A stretch of DNA of 64,000 bases from Sphingomonas pseudosanguinis (lineage in GTDB: Bacteria > Pseudomonadota > Alphaproteobacteria > Sphingomonadales > Sphingomonadaceae). The notes under the pieces were generated by a model. It made no database searches and was not told where the DNA came from. It worked only from the letters and a program-made list of their open reading frames with translations. Shown piece by piece: positions 45,992-56,930 of this stretch. Where the stretch lies: assembly GCF_014196255.1 (NCBI RefSeq), contig NZ_JACIDH010000001.1, positions 744,001 through 808,000 of the forward strand, read 5' to 3'. Positions within the stretch are counted from its first letter, which is position 1. Each line of letters opens with the position of its first letter. A program made the translations under genes and the position numbers.

Positions 45992-46172
45992 CGAAAATCT
46001 CCTCGATGGGCAATTCGAACAACCGTCCGATACGGAAGGCGAGCGGCAGCGAGGGGTCGTACTTCCCCGTCTCGATGGCGTTGACGGCTTGGCGCGACAC
46101 GTCCAGCCGCCCGGCGAGTTCCGCCTGGCTCCAGTTGCGTTCGGCGCGCAGCACCTTGAGGCGATTTTTCAT
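45969..46172 (-). CDS. XRE-family HTH regulator
   Basis: The 67-aa protein is a single helix-turn-helix domain: KNRLKVLRAERNWSQAELA, then VSRQAVNAIETGKYDPSLPLAFRI, as in small Cro/C1 and YozG-type repressors. GGAGG lies 5 nt before the ATG at 46172. It heads a coupled operon of membrane proteins and probably represses its own promoter, whose spacer contains a palindrome. Confidence 0.92.
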   Translation of the reverse strand: MKNRLKVLRAERNWSQAELAGRLDVSRQAVNAIETGKYDPSLPLAFRIGRLFELPIEEIFDDEHHGE

Positions 46173-46242
46173 GTCCACCTCCTCTTGCATGGCCAACCTC
46201 GCTTTGTCACCCGTGCATGACGTAATGTCAGGTGACCATGAC

Positions 46243-46271
46243 AAAGTGACAGTGAGTCATGACTGTGTCAA
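46243..46271 (-). promoter_or_regulatory. promoter with operator-like palindrome for the XRE module
   Basis: On the minus strand a perfect TTGACA -35 (46271-46266) precedes a weak -10 about 17 nt on (near 46248-46243). Between them lies the palindrome AGTCATGACT (46255-46264), and TGACA/TGTCA half-sites surround it at 46226-46285. This fits autorepression by the XRE protein. Confidence 0.5.
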
Positions 46272-46312
46272 CAACGCCTGACAAAATATCATGCATGATT
46301 GACTCCTCACTT

Positions 46313-46389
46313 CGTCATTGCGAGCGTAGCGAAGCAATCCAGTGTCCGGGCAAGACGCCCTGGATTGCTTCGCTACGCTCGCAATGACG
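46313..46389. repeat. palindromic repeat, GTCATTGCGAGCG family, copy 2
   Basis: CGTCATTGCGAGCGTAGCG and its complement frame AAGCAATCCAG / CTGGATTGCTT arms. It is the same family as 30652-30736 and lies between the divergent XRE module and glyQ. Confidence 0.9.
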
Positions 46390-46452
46390 GGTAATGTACC
46401 GGCCCGCTCGCCTTGACCGCGTGAAGGCCATCCGCCAAAGCCTGCGCCCATT

Positions 46453-47340
46453 ATGCAGACCCGAAACGGCCCCCCGGAAGGACCACTTTCCTTCCAGCGC
46501 ATGATCCTCACCCTCCATGACTATTGGAGCGAGCGGGGATGCGTGATCCTGCAACCCTATGACATGGAGATGGGGGCGGGCACCTTTCACCCCGCGACCA
46601 CGCTGCGCGCGCTGGGGCCGGAGTCGTGGAACGCCGCCTTCGTCCAGCCGTGCCGCCGCCCGACCGACGGCCGTTACGGCGAGAACCCCAACCGGCTTCA
46701 GCATTATTACCAGTATCAGGTGATCCTGAAGCCCTCGCCCGCCGACCTGCAGGACCTGTATCTGGGCAGCTTGGCCGCGATTGGCGTCGACATGACGAAG
46801 CACGACATCCGCTTTGTCGAGGACGACTGGGAAAGCCCGACTTTGGGCGCCTGGGGTCTGGGCTGGGAAGTCTGGTGCGACGGGATGGAGGTGACCCAGT
46901 TCACCTATTTCCAGCAGATGGGCGGATACGACATGAAGCCGGTCGCGGGCGAGCTGACCTACGGGCTCGAACGGCTGGCCATGTATATCCAGGACGTCGA
47001 CAATGTGTACGACCTGCGCTTCAACGATGCTGGCGTGAGTTACGGCGACGTGTTTCTCGAAAACGAGAAGCAGATGTCGACCTGGAACTTCGAGGTCGCC
47101 GACACCGACACGCTGTTCGACGCCTTCAAGAAGGCCGCGGCCGAGTGCGAGCGCTGCCTGGAGGCCAAGCTGCCCATCCCCGCCTATGAACAGGCGATCA
47201 AGGCCAGCCACACCTTCAACCTGCTGCAGGCGCGCGGCGTGATCTCGGTGGCGGAGCGCCAGGCCTATATGGGCCGCGTCCGCGATCTGGCGAAGGGCGC
47301 GTGCGGCGCCTGGATGGACAAGAACGGCTGGGCCGCGTGA
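46453..47340 (+). CDS. glyQ: glycyl-tRNA synthetase alpha subunit
   Basis: GlyQ carries the catalytic core of the tetrameric alpha2beta2 enzyme. The 295-aa protein has [27 protein letters not shown] (in parts), [20 protein letters not shown] and [21 protein letters not shown], all family hallmarks. I keep the ATG at 46453 because the residues before LTLHDYW (PLSFQRMI) also align with the usual N-terminus. Its stop overlaps the glyS start by one base (TGATG). Confidence 0.97.
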   Translation: MQTRNGPPEGPLSFQRMILTLHDYWSERGCVILQPYDMEMGAGTFHPATTLRALGPESWNAAFVQPCRRPTDGRYGENPNRLQHYYQYQVILKPSPADLQDLYLGSLAAIGVDMTKHDIRFVEDDWESPTLGAWGLGWEVWCDGMEVTQFTYFQQMGGYDMKPVAGELTYGLERLAMYIQDVDNVYDLRFNDAGVSYGDVFLENEKQMSTWNFEVADTDTLFDAFKKAAAECERCLEAKLPIPAYEQAIKASHTFNLLQARGVISVAERQAYMGRVRDLAKGACGAWMDKNGWAA

Positions 47341-49523
47341 TGACCGATTTTCTGCTCGAACTCCGCTCCGAAGAAATCCCCGCCCGGATGCAGGCTGGTG
47401 CGCGGGAGAACCTCGCCAAGCTGTTCACCGCCGAACTCGCCAAGGCCGGACTGTCGGCGGGTGAGATCGTCACCTATGCGGGGCCGCGTCGCCTCGCACT
47501 GATCGCGCGCGGGCTGCCTGCCGCGACCGAGGCGGTGTCCGAGGAAGTGAAGGGGCCGCGCGCCTCCGCGCCGCCGCAGGCGCTGGAGGGCTTCCTGCGC
47601 AAGACCGGACTGACGCGCGAGCAGCTGACCGAGCGCGACGGCGTGCTGTTCGCCATCACCAAAAAGCCCGGTCGCGCCACCGCCGAGGTTCTGGCCGAGG
47701 CGATCCCCGCGATCGTCCGCGCCTTCCCCTGGCCCAAGTCGATGCGCTGGGGCGCGGAGTCCGCCTCGACCGAGTCGATGCGCTGGGTCCGTCCGCTGCA
47801 CGCGATCGTCGCGCTGTTCGGCGGCGAGGTGGTGCCGTTCGACATCGCCGGGATCACCAGCGGCAACACTACGCGCGGCCACCGCTTCCACGCGCCCGCC
47901 GAGATCGTGCTGACCGGCGCCGACGCTTACGTCGAGCAGCTGCGCGCCGCCAAGGTGCTGGTCGATCAGGACGAGCGCGCCGCGATCATCCGCGCGCGTG
48001 CCTCCGCGCTCGCCGCCGAGGCCGGGCTGGAGCTGGTCGAGGACGAGGGGCTGGTCGCCGAGAATGCCGGGCTGACCGAATGGCCGGTGCCGCTGCTCGG
48101 GCGCTTCGACGAAGCCTATCTCGACGTGCCGCCCGAGGTCATCCAGCTGACCGCGCGGGTGAACCAGAAGTACTTCGTCTGCCGTTCGGCCGACGGCAAG
48201 CTGGCCAACGCCTTCGTCTGCACCGCCAATATCGAGGCGACCGACGGCGGCGCGAAGATCGTCGAGGGCAATGGCAAGGTGCTCGCCGCCCGCCTGTCCG
48301 ACGCGCGCTTCTTCTATGAGACCGACCTGAAGACCAAGCTCGACGATCTGCGGCCCAAGCTGGAAAAGATTGTCTTCCACGAAAAGCTCGGCACCGTCGC
48401 CGACAAGGTCGAGCGGGTGGCCAAGCTGGCCCGCTGGCTGGTCGAGGAGGGGATCGTTACCGAATCCCCCTCCCGCAGGCGGGAGGGGCTAGGGGAGGGC
48501 AGTGCCACGGGCGACGTCGCTGGTGGAGAGGTCCCCCCCCCATCCCCCCCCGTAAACGGAGGGGGCGAGCTTGCCGATCTGGCGGAGCGCGCCGCGTACC
48601 TGGCGAAGGCCGATCTCGTCACCGGCATGGTCGGCGAGTTCCCCGAGTTGCAGGGCCTGATGGGCGGCTACTACGCCGCCGCGCAGGGCGAAGACCCGCG
48701 CGTGGCTGAGGCGGTTCGCGATCACTACAAGCCGGTCGGGCAGGGGGATGACGTCCCCACCGCGCCGGTGACGGTGGCTGTGGCGCTGGCGGATAAGTTG
48801 GATACGCTTGTATCGTTCTTTGGAATCGATGAGCGGCCAACCGGGTCTAAGGACCCCTTTGCTTTGCGTCGTGCCGCCCTCGGCTTGATAGGTCTGATAC
48901 TCGATAATTCGCTGCGTTGTTCTGACTATGATTTGTTTTATCAAGCGGTAGGCAATTCTGAGATCGGCATCGGCACAGTCGTTGCAGGTGGCTATTTCCA
49001 CGATTTTATTATCGATCGTCTTAAGGTTCAGCAGCGCAGCAACGGCGTTCGGCACGATGTGATCGATGCGGTGGTTCTGCCTGGTAGCGAAAGCGAGTTT
49101 GGAGGAGAGCGAGATCTCGTCCGCCTGCTTGCCCGCGTCCGTGCGCTGCAAGCCTTCGTCACCACCGACGACGGCACCAACCTGCTCGCCGGCTATAAGC
49201 GCGCCGCGAACATCCTGAAGAAGGAAGGCGTCGAGGGCGACCAGAGCTGGACCGCGCCGACCTACACGCTCGAACCCGCCGAGGCCGATCTGATCGCCGC
49301 GCTCGACGCCGCCGAACCCAAGGCTGCGCAAGCAGTGAAGGCCGAGGATTTCGAGGCCGCGATGGCCGCGCTCGCGTCGCTCCGTGCGCCGATCGACCGG
49401 TTCTTCGACGATGTGACCGTCAACGACGCCGACCCGGCCAAGCGGACCGCGCGCCTCGCGCTGCTCGCCCGTGTCCGGGCGGCCGTTCACACGGTGGCGG
49501 ACTTCTCGAGGATCGAGGGATGA
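47340..49523 (+). CDS. glyS: glycyl-tRNA synthetase beta subunit with in-frame repeat insertion
   Basis: GlyS recognises tRNA-Gly. The 727-aa protein begins DFLLELRSEEIPARM and has GPRRLALIARGLP, HRFHAPAEI, VNQKYFV and, near the end, DRLKVQQR and VRLLARVRALQAF. Residues about 376-410 (48465-48569) are a foreign-looking Ser/Arg/Gly/Pro stretch encoded by the CCCTCCCGCAGGCGGGAGGGG repeat family, absent from the usual sequence between GIV and LADLAERAA. Residues about 484-592 are encoded by a much lower-GC segment. The frame stays open, so the protein is probably functional. Confidence 0.95.
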   Translation: MTDFLLELRSEEIPARMQAGARENLAKLFTAELAKAGLSAGEIVTYAGPRRLALIARGLPAATEAVSEEVKGPRASAPPQALEGFLRKTGLTREQLTERDGVLFAITKKPGRATAEVLAEAIPAIVRAFPWPKSMRWGAESASTESMRWVRPLHAIVALFGGEVVPFDIAGITSGNTTRGHRFHAPAEIVLTGADAYVEQLRAAKVLVDQDERAAIIRARASALAAEAGLELVEDEGLVAENAGLTEWPVPLLGRFDEAYLDVPPEVIQLTARVNQKYFVCRSADGKLANAFVCTANIEATDGGAKIVEGNGKVLAARLSDARFFYETDLKTKLDDLRPKLEKIVFHEKLGTVADKVERVAKLARWLVEEGIVTESPSRRREGLGEGSATGDVAGGEVPPPSPPVNGGGELADLAERAAYLAKADLVTGMVGEFPELQGLMGGYYAAAQGEDPRVAEAVRDHYKPVGQGDDVPTAPVTVAVALADKLDTLVSFFGIDERPTGSKDPFALRRAALGLIGLILDNSLRCSDYDLFYQAVGNSEIGIGTVVAGGYFHDFIIDRLKVQQRSNGVRHDVIDAVVLPGSESEFGGERDLVRLLARVRALQAFVTTDDGTNLLAGYKRAANILKKEGVEGDQSWTAPTYTLEPAEADLIAALDAAEPKAAQAVKAEDFEAAMAALASLRAPIDRFFDDVTVNDADPAKRTARLALLARVRAAVHTVADFSRIEG
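48465..48569. repeat. palindromic repeat element inside the glyS coding sequence
   Basis: TCCCGCAGGCGGGAGGGGCT and AGGGGAGGGCAGTGCC match the intergenic repeats at 4.3, 39.7 and 52.4 kb, followed by an inverted CCCCCCATCCCCCCCC / GGAGGGGG end. Its length of 105 nt (35 codons) keeps the glyS frame. Confidence 0.8.
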
Positions 49524-49647
49524 GCTGAGCCGGATCGGGAGACGGGGCGATACGTTCCTGTCTTCCCCTCCGGCAATATCGCCTTATGTACACCGACGCC
49601 TGTGTCCCCAGGGCGTCGGACGTGACGACCAGTAAAGGATCGAACCG

Positions 49648-52308
<2,661 letters not shown>

Positions 52309-52348
52309 TCTTGGGGGAGGTTTCGGCGGGTTTATCGCCTGGAACCTT

Positions 52349-52497
52349 CCCTCCCCCATCCCCTCCCGCTTGTGGGAGGGGAGCGTTTTTGGGCAGCGGT
52401 TTCGCTTCCTGAAGAGCTGTAGGCCGCTTTAAGTGCTGGACGCTTCCGCTTGGCACGCCCCTCCCGCAGGCGGGAGGGGATGGGGGAGGGCAGGATG
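52349..52497. repeat. palindromic repeat (CCCTCCCGC family)
   Basis: CCCTCCCGCTTGTGGGAGGG and CCCCTCCCGCAGGCGGGAGGGG lie about 80 nt apart between the convergent ppdK and the 120-aa gene. Confidence 0.75.
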
Positions 52498-52526
52498 TCT
52501 CACCGAGCCCCAAACCCACGAAGACA

Positions 52527-52889
52527 TCACCCGTGCGTCGTCACCCGGTTCCCGAAATCAAACCACCCGCGACGCTTCCCCGCCGGATAGGCCGGACGCG
52601 CAGCGCTCGCGGCGACCGGGCGGTAAGGTGCCCGCTCCGCCACCGGTGCCGCCGCAACCGGCTGCGCCGTCGCCAGCCGCTGGTTCTCGCGCTCCAGCTC
52701 GGCGATGCGGTCTCGCGCCGCCGCCAGCTTGGCCTCGGTCTCCTTCTGGTGTGCGGCATGGGCGTCGCGCTCGGTGGAATAGCGGGTGCGCCATTTGCGG
52801 CCGCCCGGATGGCTCGCCAGCCCGAATAGCCAACCCGCGATGAGGACCAGCCCCAGCACGGCGAACTGAGTCGTCGAAGTGAACAGCAT
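52527..52889 (-). CDS. 120-aa membrane-anchored coiled-coil protein
   Basis: One N-terminal helix (about 8-26, FAVLGLVLIAGWLFGLA) is followed by a basic stretch, a coiled coil (about 40-75, HQKETEAKLAAARDRIAELE), then an Ala/Pro-rich tail ending KRRGWFDFGNRVTTHG. No family is recognised. It lies 87 bp downstream of tadC in the same direction and could be part of that operon. Confidence 0.7.
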   Translation of the reverse strand: MLFTSTTQFAVLGLVLIAGWLFGLASHPGGRKWRTRYSTERDAHAAHQKETEAKLAAARDRIAELERENQRLATAQPVAAAPVAERAPYRPVAASAARPAYPAGKRRGWFDFGNRVTTHG

Positions 52890-52976
52890 CGCGTCGATCC
52901 CTGTCTGTTACGTCAGGTCAACGACCGATCGGGCGGAGTGGTTGCGATGCCGCCGGATTTCGCCGGGGCGCGGGTG

Positions 52977-53975
52977 TTACTTCCCGCCCATCGAGGTCAT
53001 CAGCGTATCGTTGATCGAGCAGCCGGCCGGCCCCAGGATGACGACGAACAGCGTCGGCAGGATGAACAGGATCAGCGGCACGGTCATGATCGCGGGCAGG
53101 CGTGCGGCCTTTTCCTCGGCGCGCATCATGCGCTCGTTGCGGAACTCGGCCGACAGCACGCGCAGCGAGCTGGCGAGCGGGGTGCCGTATTTCTCGGTCT
53201 GGATCATGGTCGTCACCACCCCGCGCAGCGCGTCCAGATTGACCCGGGTCGACAGATTCTCGAGCGCCTGGCGGCGGTCGGTCAGAAAGCCCAGCTCGAC
53301 CGAGGTCAGCTGGAACTCGTCGCCCAGTTCGGGATAGGCGCGGCGCAGTTCGCGCGCGACGCGGGCGAAGGCGGCATCGACGGTCAGCCCGGCCTCGGCG
53401 CAGATGACCATCAGGTCGAGCGCATCGGGCAGGCCCTTGCGGATCGCGGCGGTGCGCTTGTCGATCCGGTTCTTCAGCGCCAGATCGGGCGCCTTGTAGC
53501 TGAGCACCAGCGTCCCTGCGACCATCATGTAGCGGCTGAACCCGCTCCAATCGGCGAAATCCTCGGTGCCATAGACCCAGAGCGCGGTGCCGCCGCCCAG
53601 CACGATCGGCAGCGCCAGGCGGCCGAAGATGACCGCCACCGCCAGCTCCTTCGATCGGATGCCGGCCTGGAGCAGCTTGAGCTGGACCGCCTTGACCTGA
53701 TCCTCCTGCAGCATCTTGAGCGCGCTGAGCATCCGGCGCATCCGCTCTAACAGGTCGGTGCGCTCGATGAACTGGGCGCGCCGCTTGGGGGTGGGATCGA
53801 TCCCGGCCTTGAGCTGCTCGCGCCGTTCGTTGAGCGCCTGCACCCGCCTGCGCATCGGATCGCGCGCGCCGATCAGGACATAGCCGGCGACGAGCAGGCA
53901 GAGGACGCACACGCCCCACAGCATGGCGGCGGCCGATCCGGCGTCGAGGCCGAGAATCTGGGGTGAGGCGGTCAT
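52977..53975 (-). CDS. tadC: tad pilus inner-membrane protein TadC
   Basis: The 332-aa protein has the type II secretion F (GspF) domain: helices near 17-38, 105-145 and 290-318, and the motif LPDALDLMVICAEAGLTVDAAF about residue 180. TadB and TadC form the inner-membrane platform of tad pili. It directly follows tadB (stop and start adjacent). Confidence 0.93.
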   Translation of the reverse strand: MTASPQILGLDAGSAAAMLWGVCVLCLLVAGYVLIGARDPMRRRVQALNERREQLKAGIDPTPKRRAQFIERTDLLERMRRMLSALKMLQEDQVKAVQLKLLQAGIRSKELAVAVIFGRLALPIVLGGGTALWVYGTEDFADWSGFSRYMMVAGTLVLSYKAPDLALKNRIDKRTAAIRKGLPDALDLMVICAEAGLTVDAAFARVARELRRAYPELGDEFQLTSVELGFLTDRRQALENLSTRVNLDALRGVVTTMIQTEKYGTPLASSLRVLSAEFRNERMMRAEEKAARLPAIMTVPLILFILPTLFVVILGPAGCSINDTLMTSMGGK

Positions 53976-54959
53976 TCAGATCTCGAAATTGATCATGCGC
54001 GACATGATGAAGACGCCTAGCCCCATCCACAAAAGCCCGCCGCCGCCGATGATCATCAGTCGGGGATCGACAAAGAACTTCGCCATGTAAGGCGGGTTGA
54101 TCATCCAGATCAGGCCGAAGACGATGAAGGGCAGCGCGCCGATGATATAGGCCGATGCCTTGGATTCGGACGACATCGCCTTGATCTTCAGCTTCATCTG
54201 CGCGCGCTTGCGCAGCACCTCGGCCAGGTTGGACAGGGTCTCGGCCAGATTGCCGCCGGTCTCGCGCTGGATGGCGATGGCGATCACGAAGAACTGGAAC
54301 TCGGGCGTCTCCAGCCGGTCGGCGGTTTCCTGAAGCGCATTGTCCATCGTCCGGCCGATGCGCATCCGGTCCGACACGGCGCGGAACTCCTCGCCGACGG
54401 GGCCGGGCACTTCCTGCCCCACGACCGACATCGTCTCGCTGATCGGCAGGCCCGAGCGCAGGCCGCGCACCAGCAGCTCGATCGCATCGGGAAAGCGGGT
54501 GATGAACCGGTTCGTCCGGCGGCTGATCGTCTTGCTGACGACCATATGCGGTACGAGCAGCCCCAGGCCGACGCCCATCGGCAACGCGAGCAGCAGCGAC
54601 AAATGCAGCATCACGAGCAGGATCGTCATGCCCAGCGCCACCACGCCGCACGCGATGCCATATTGCCCCAGCGTCCAGTCGCGCCCGGTCCGGTCGAGCC
54701 GCTTGGCCAGCTTTTCGGGATTGGGCAGCAGCCGCCCGAACATCTGGTCGACCCGCGTGTCGCTGGCCAGCGCGATGCCGCGCGACGCCGCGACCATCGG
54801 CGACACCGGCTTGTCGAGATCGAATGCGACGCGGCCGCGCAATCCCGCGAGCTGCCGCGACTGGCTGCGCGAGGTCTTGGGCGCGGACAGCGCGGCCATC
54901 ACCAGCACCAGCGTCAGGAACACGCCGCCCGCCAGGATCAGGGTCGCCATCATGCTCAT
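53976..54959 (-). CDS. tadB: tad pilus inner-membrane protein TadB
   Basis: The 327-aa GspF-domain protein has helices near 6-24, 95-130, 270-290 and 300-322, and the motif FPDAIELLVRGLRSGLPISET about residue 160. It is the partner of TadC. The ATG at 54959 lies only 4 nt after the cpaE stop, leaving no room for cpaF, which usually sits here. Confidence 0.93.
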   Translation of the reverse strand: MSMMATLILAGGVFLTLVLVMAALSAPKTSRSQSRQLAGLRGRVAFDLDKPVSPMVAASRGIALASDTRVDQMFGRLLPNPEKLAKRLDRTGRDWTLGQYGIACGVVALGMTILLVMLHLSLLLALPMGVGLGLLVPHMVVSKTISRRTNRFITRFPDAIELLVRGLRSGLPISETMSVVGQEVPGPVGEEFRAVSDRMRIGRTMDNALQETADRLETPEFQFFVIAIAIQRETGGNLAETLSNLAEVLRKRAQMKLKIKAMSSESKASAYIIGALPFIVFGLIWMINPPYMAKFFVDPRLMIIGGGGLLWMGLGVFIMSRMINFEI

Positions 54960-54963
54960 CGGG

Positions 54964-56226
54964 TCAGTTCGCCCGCGCCCGCTTGGGCAGGAACGCCTTG
55001 ATGTCGAGCTTTTCGAGCAGGCGGCGCTTGCCGCGCGCCCGATCCGATGCCTGCCCCGCCGCGCAGATAAGCTCCGACAGCGCGATCAGCGGGGCGATGG
55101 TGCGCGACGTCTTGCCCAACTCGGCGATCGGCTTGCCGGCCTTCGCCGCCTGGACGACCAGCTTCTGGTCATAGGGGATCAGGAAATCGACCGGGCGCTC
55201 GATCGACCCCTCGAAATCGCTCTGCGCGATCTCGGTCTGCGCGGCCGGGTGGACGCGGTTGGCGACGGTGAGCACCTGGGCCTGCGGGGCATGGGTCTTG
55301 AACCAGGAGAGCAGGCGGATCGTGTCGCGCGCGGCGGCCAGGGTGAATTCGGTGACCAGCACGATCGTCTGCGCGCTCGTCGCCAGCACGGGCTGCTGGA
55401 TCAGCATGTCGCGCGGCAGATCGACGATCGTCGTCTCGAAATTGGCGCGCATCTCGTCCTGCAACTGGGTGAAGGCGACGCCGTCGGTCAGGATCGGCGC
55501 GGCGATCGGCGCTTCCGCCGACAGGACGGACAGCTTCTCCAGCGCCTTGACCATCGCGCGTTCCAGGAACAGCCCGTCGATGCGGCTGGGATTGTCGATC
55601 GCATCGACCAGCCCGCGCCCCGGCTCGAGATCGAGCGACAGTGCGGAGGTGCCGAAATGCACGTCGAGGTCGAGGAGGCCGGTGGTCCGGCCCAGCCGCT
55701 CGGCCATCAGCCAGCCGAGCGAGGCGGCGACGGTCGATGCGCCGACCCCGCCGCGCGCGCCGATCACCGTCACGCTGCACGGTGCCTTTTCGGGCGCCAT
55801 GTCCATCGCGCGCGGGGTGTGCAGCATCGCGCGCGCCTGGCCGATGGTCTCGCGCAGCTGATCGGGATTGATCGGCTTGAGCAGATAGTCGTGCAGCCCA
55901 TTGGCCAGCAGCGCGCGGTACAGGCGGACATCGTTGACCTGGCCGACCGCGATCACGATCGTGCCGGGTTCGCACACTTCGGCCAGATTGCCGATCTCCC
56001 CCACCGGGTCGGAGGTGTCGCTGAGGTCGACGATCAGGATCTGCGGGCTGGCGGACACCGACAGCGCCTGGATCGCGCCGCGCAGGCCGCCCTTGGTCAC
56101 CTTCTCGGTCGACCAGCCCTGTTCGGCGAGCATCGGGCGCACCGCCTCGGCTGTCCAGTCGTCGCAGACAAAGGCCTGGATGGGATCGCGCCCGATCAGG
56201 CCATGGGGCTTCCAGGGGGCGTTCAT
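54964..56226 (-). CDS. cpaE: pilus assembly/localisation ATPase-like protein CpaE
   Basis: The 420-aa protein has an N-terminal receiver-like domain (about 15-125, ILIVDLSD and HDYLLKPIN) and a C-terminal MinD/ParA-like domain with a degenerate Walker A (GARGGVGASTVA), LLDLDVHFGT and TTIVDLPRD. CpaE positions the tad apparatus at the pole in Caulobacter. The ATG at 56226 overlaps the cpaD stop (TGATG). A longer upstream frame is cpaD in another phase. Confidence 0.93.
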   Translation of the reverse strand: MNAPWKPHGLIGRDPIQAFVCDDWTAEAVRPMLAEQGWSTEKVTKGGLRGAIQALSVSASPQILIVDLSDTSDPVGEIGNLAEVCEPGTIVIAVGQVNDVRLYRALLANGLHDYLLKPINPDQLRETIGQARAMLHTPRAMDMAPEKAPCSVTVIGARGGVGASTVAASLGWLMAERLGRTTGLLDLDVHFGTSALSLDLEPGRGLVDAIDNPSRIDGLFLERAMVKALEKLSVLSAEAPIAAPILTDGVAFTQLQDEMRANFETTIVDLPRDMLIQQPVLATSAQTIVLVTEFTLAAARDTIRLLSWFKTHAPQAQVLTVANRVHPAAQTEIAQSDFEGSIERPVDFLIPYDQKLVVQAAKAGKPIAELGKTSRTIAPLIALSELICAAGQASDRARGKRRLLEKLDIKAFLPKRARAN

Positions 56227-56930
56227 CACTGTCCTCCCATGCCGGCCATTCCGCCAGGGCCGCCGCCCTGGGTGGCATTGGGGGCGTGCACCACCGTCCC
56301 GCCATGGCCGGTCGGTGGCGCCTTTCGGAAGGTATCGATCGCGCGGGTCGCCACCGCGGGATCGGCGCTGGCCGGCCCTTCGACGCCGCGAACGAGGTCG
56401 TTGGGATTGGCGACCATCGCGGCCAGGTTGCGATTGACCGCACAGCCATGGTTGGACGAGGTTTCGCCGGTCCAGTCGGGGCCGACATCGCCGGTCCGGT
56501 CCGGACAGCCTGGAACGCTGGCGCGCGCGCGGGTGACGACGACGCGGATCATCGCGGGGGCGAGCGGCGCGCGGGCGATCGAACCCGCCGGTCCGACGAG
56601 CAGGCCGTGGCGGCCGATGATGTCGGCGATCTGGCGATAGGCGATGGGCGCATCGCCGGCCGGGTCCTCGATCGTCACCCGGTCGCCATAACCCAGCCGC
56701 AGATTGTCGGCCCAGCCCGCCAGCCGCTGCGCCTCGTCCCCCGCCAGCCGGTTGCCCGACACGGCGAGGTCGAGAACATAGTCGGCCTGCGACACGACCG
56801 GCTGATGCGCGCTTTCCAGGCCCGGCTGGCCGGTGCCGCTGCAACCGGCGGTCAGCGCGAGCAGGGTGATCGAACCCGAAAGGGCGAGGGGCAGACGCAT
56901 GGAACGGGGCATCCTTGAACGGGCGGTCAT
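56226..56930 (-). CDS. cpaD: pilus assembly lipoprotein CpaD
   Basis: The 234-aa protein has a lipoprotein signal (LLALTAGC) and the CpaD domain (DYVLDLAVSGNRLAGDEAQRL, then SSNHGCAVNRNLAAMVANPNDL with the conserved NxGCA..N..AMV). The C-terminus is Gly/Met-rich (GGGPGGMAGMGGQ). I use the ATG at 56930, which overlaps the cpaC stop; ATGs at 56912 and 56900 would shorten the N-terminus but keep the signal. Confidence 0.9.
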   Translation of the reverse strand: MTARSRMPRSMRLPLALSGSITLLALTAGCSGTGQPGLESAHQPVVSQADYVLDLAVSGNRLAGDEAQRLAGWADNLRLGYGDRVTIEDPAGDAPIAYRQIADIIGRHGLLVGPAGSIARAPLAPAMIRVVVTRARASVPGCPDRTGDVGPDWTGETSSNHGCAVNRNLAAMVANPNDLVRGVEGPASADPAVATRAIDTFRKAPPTGHGGTVVHAPNATQGGGPGGMAGMGGQ

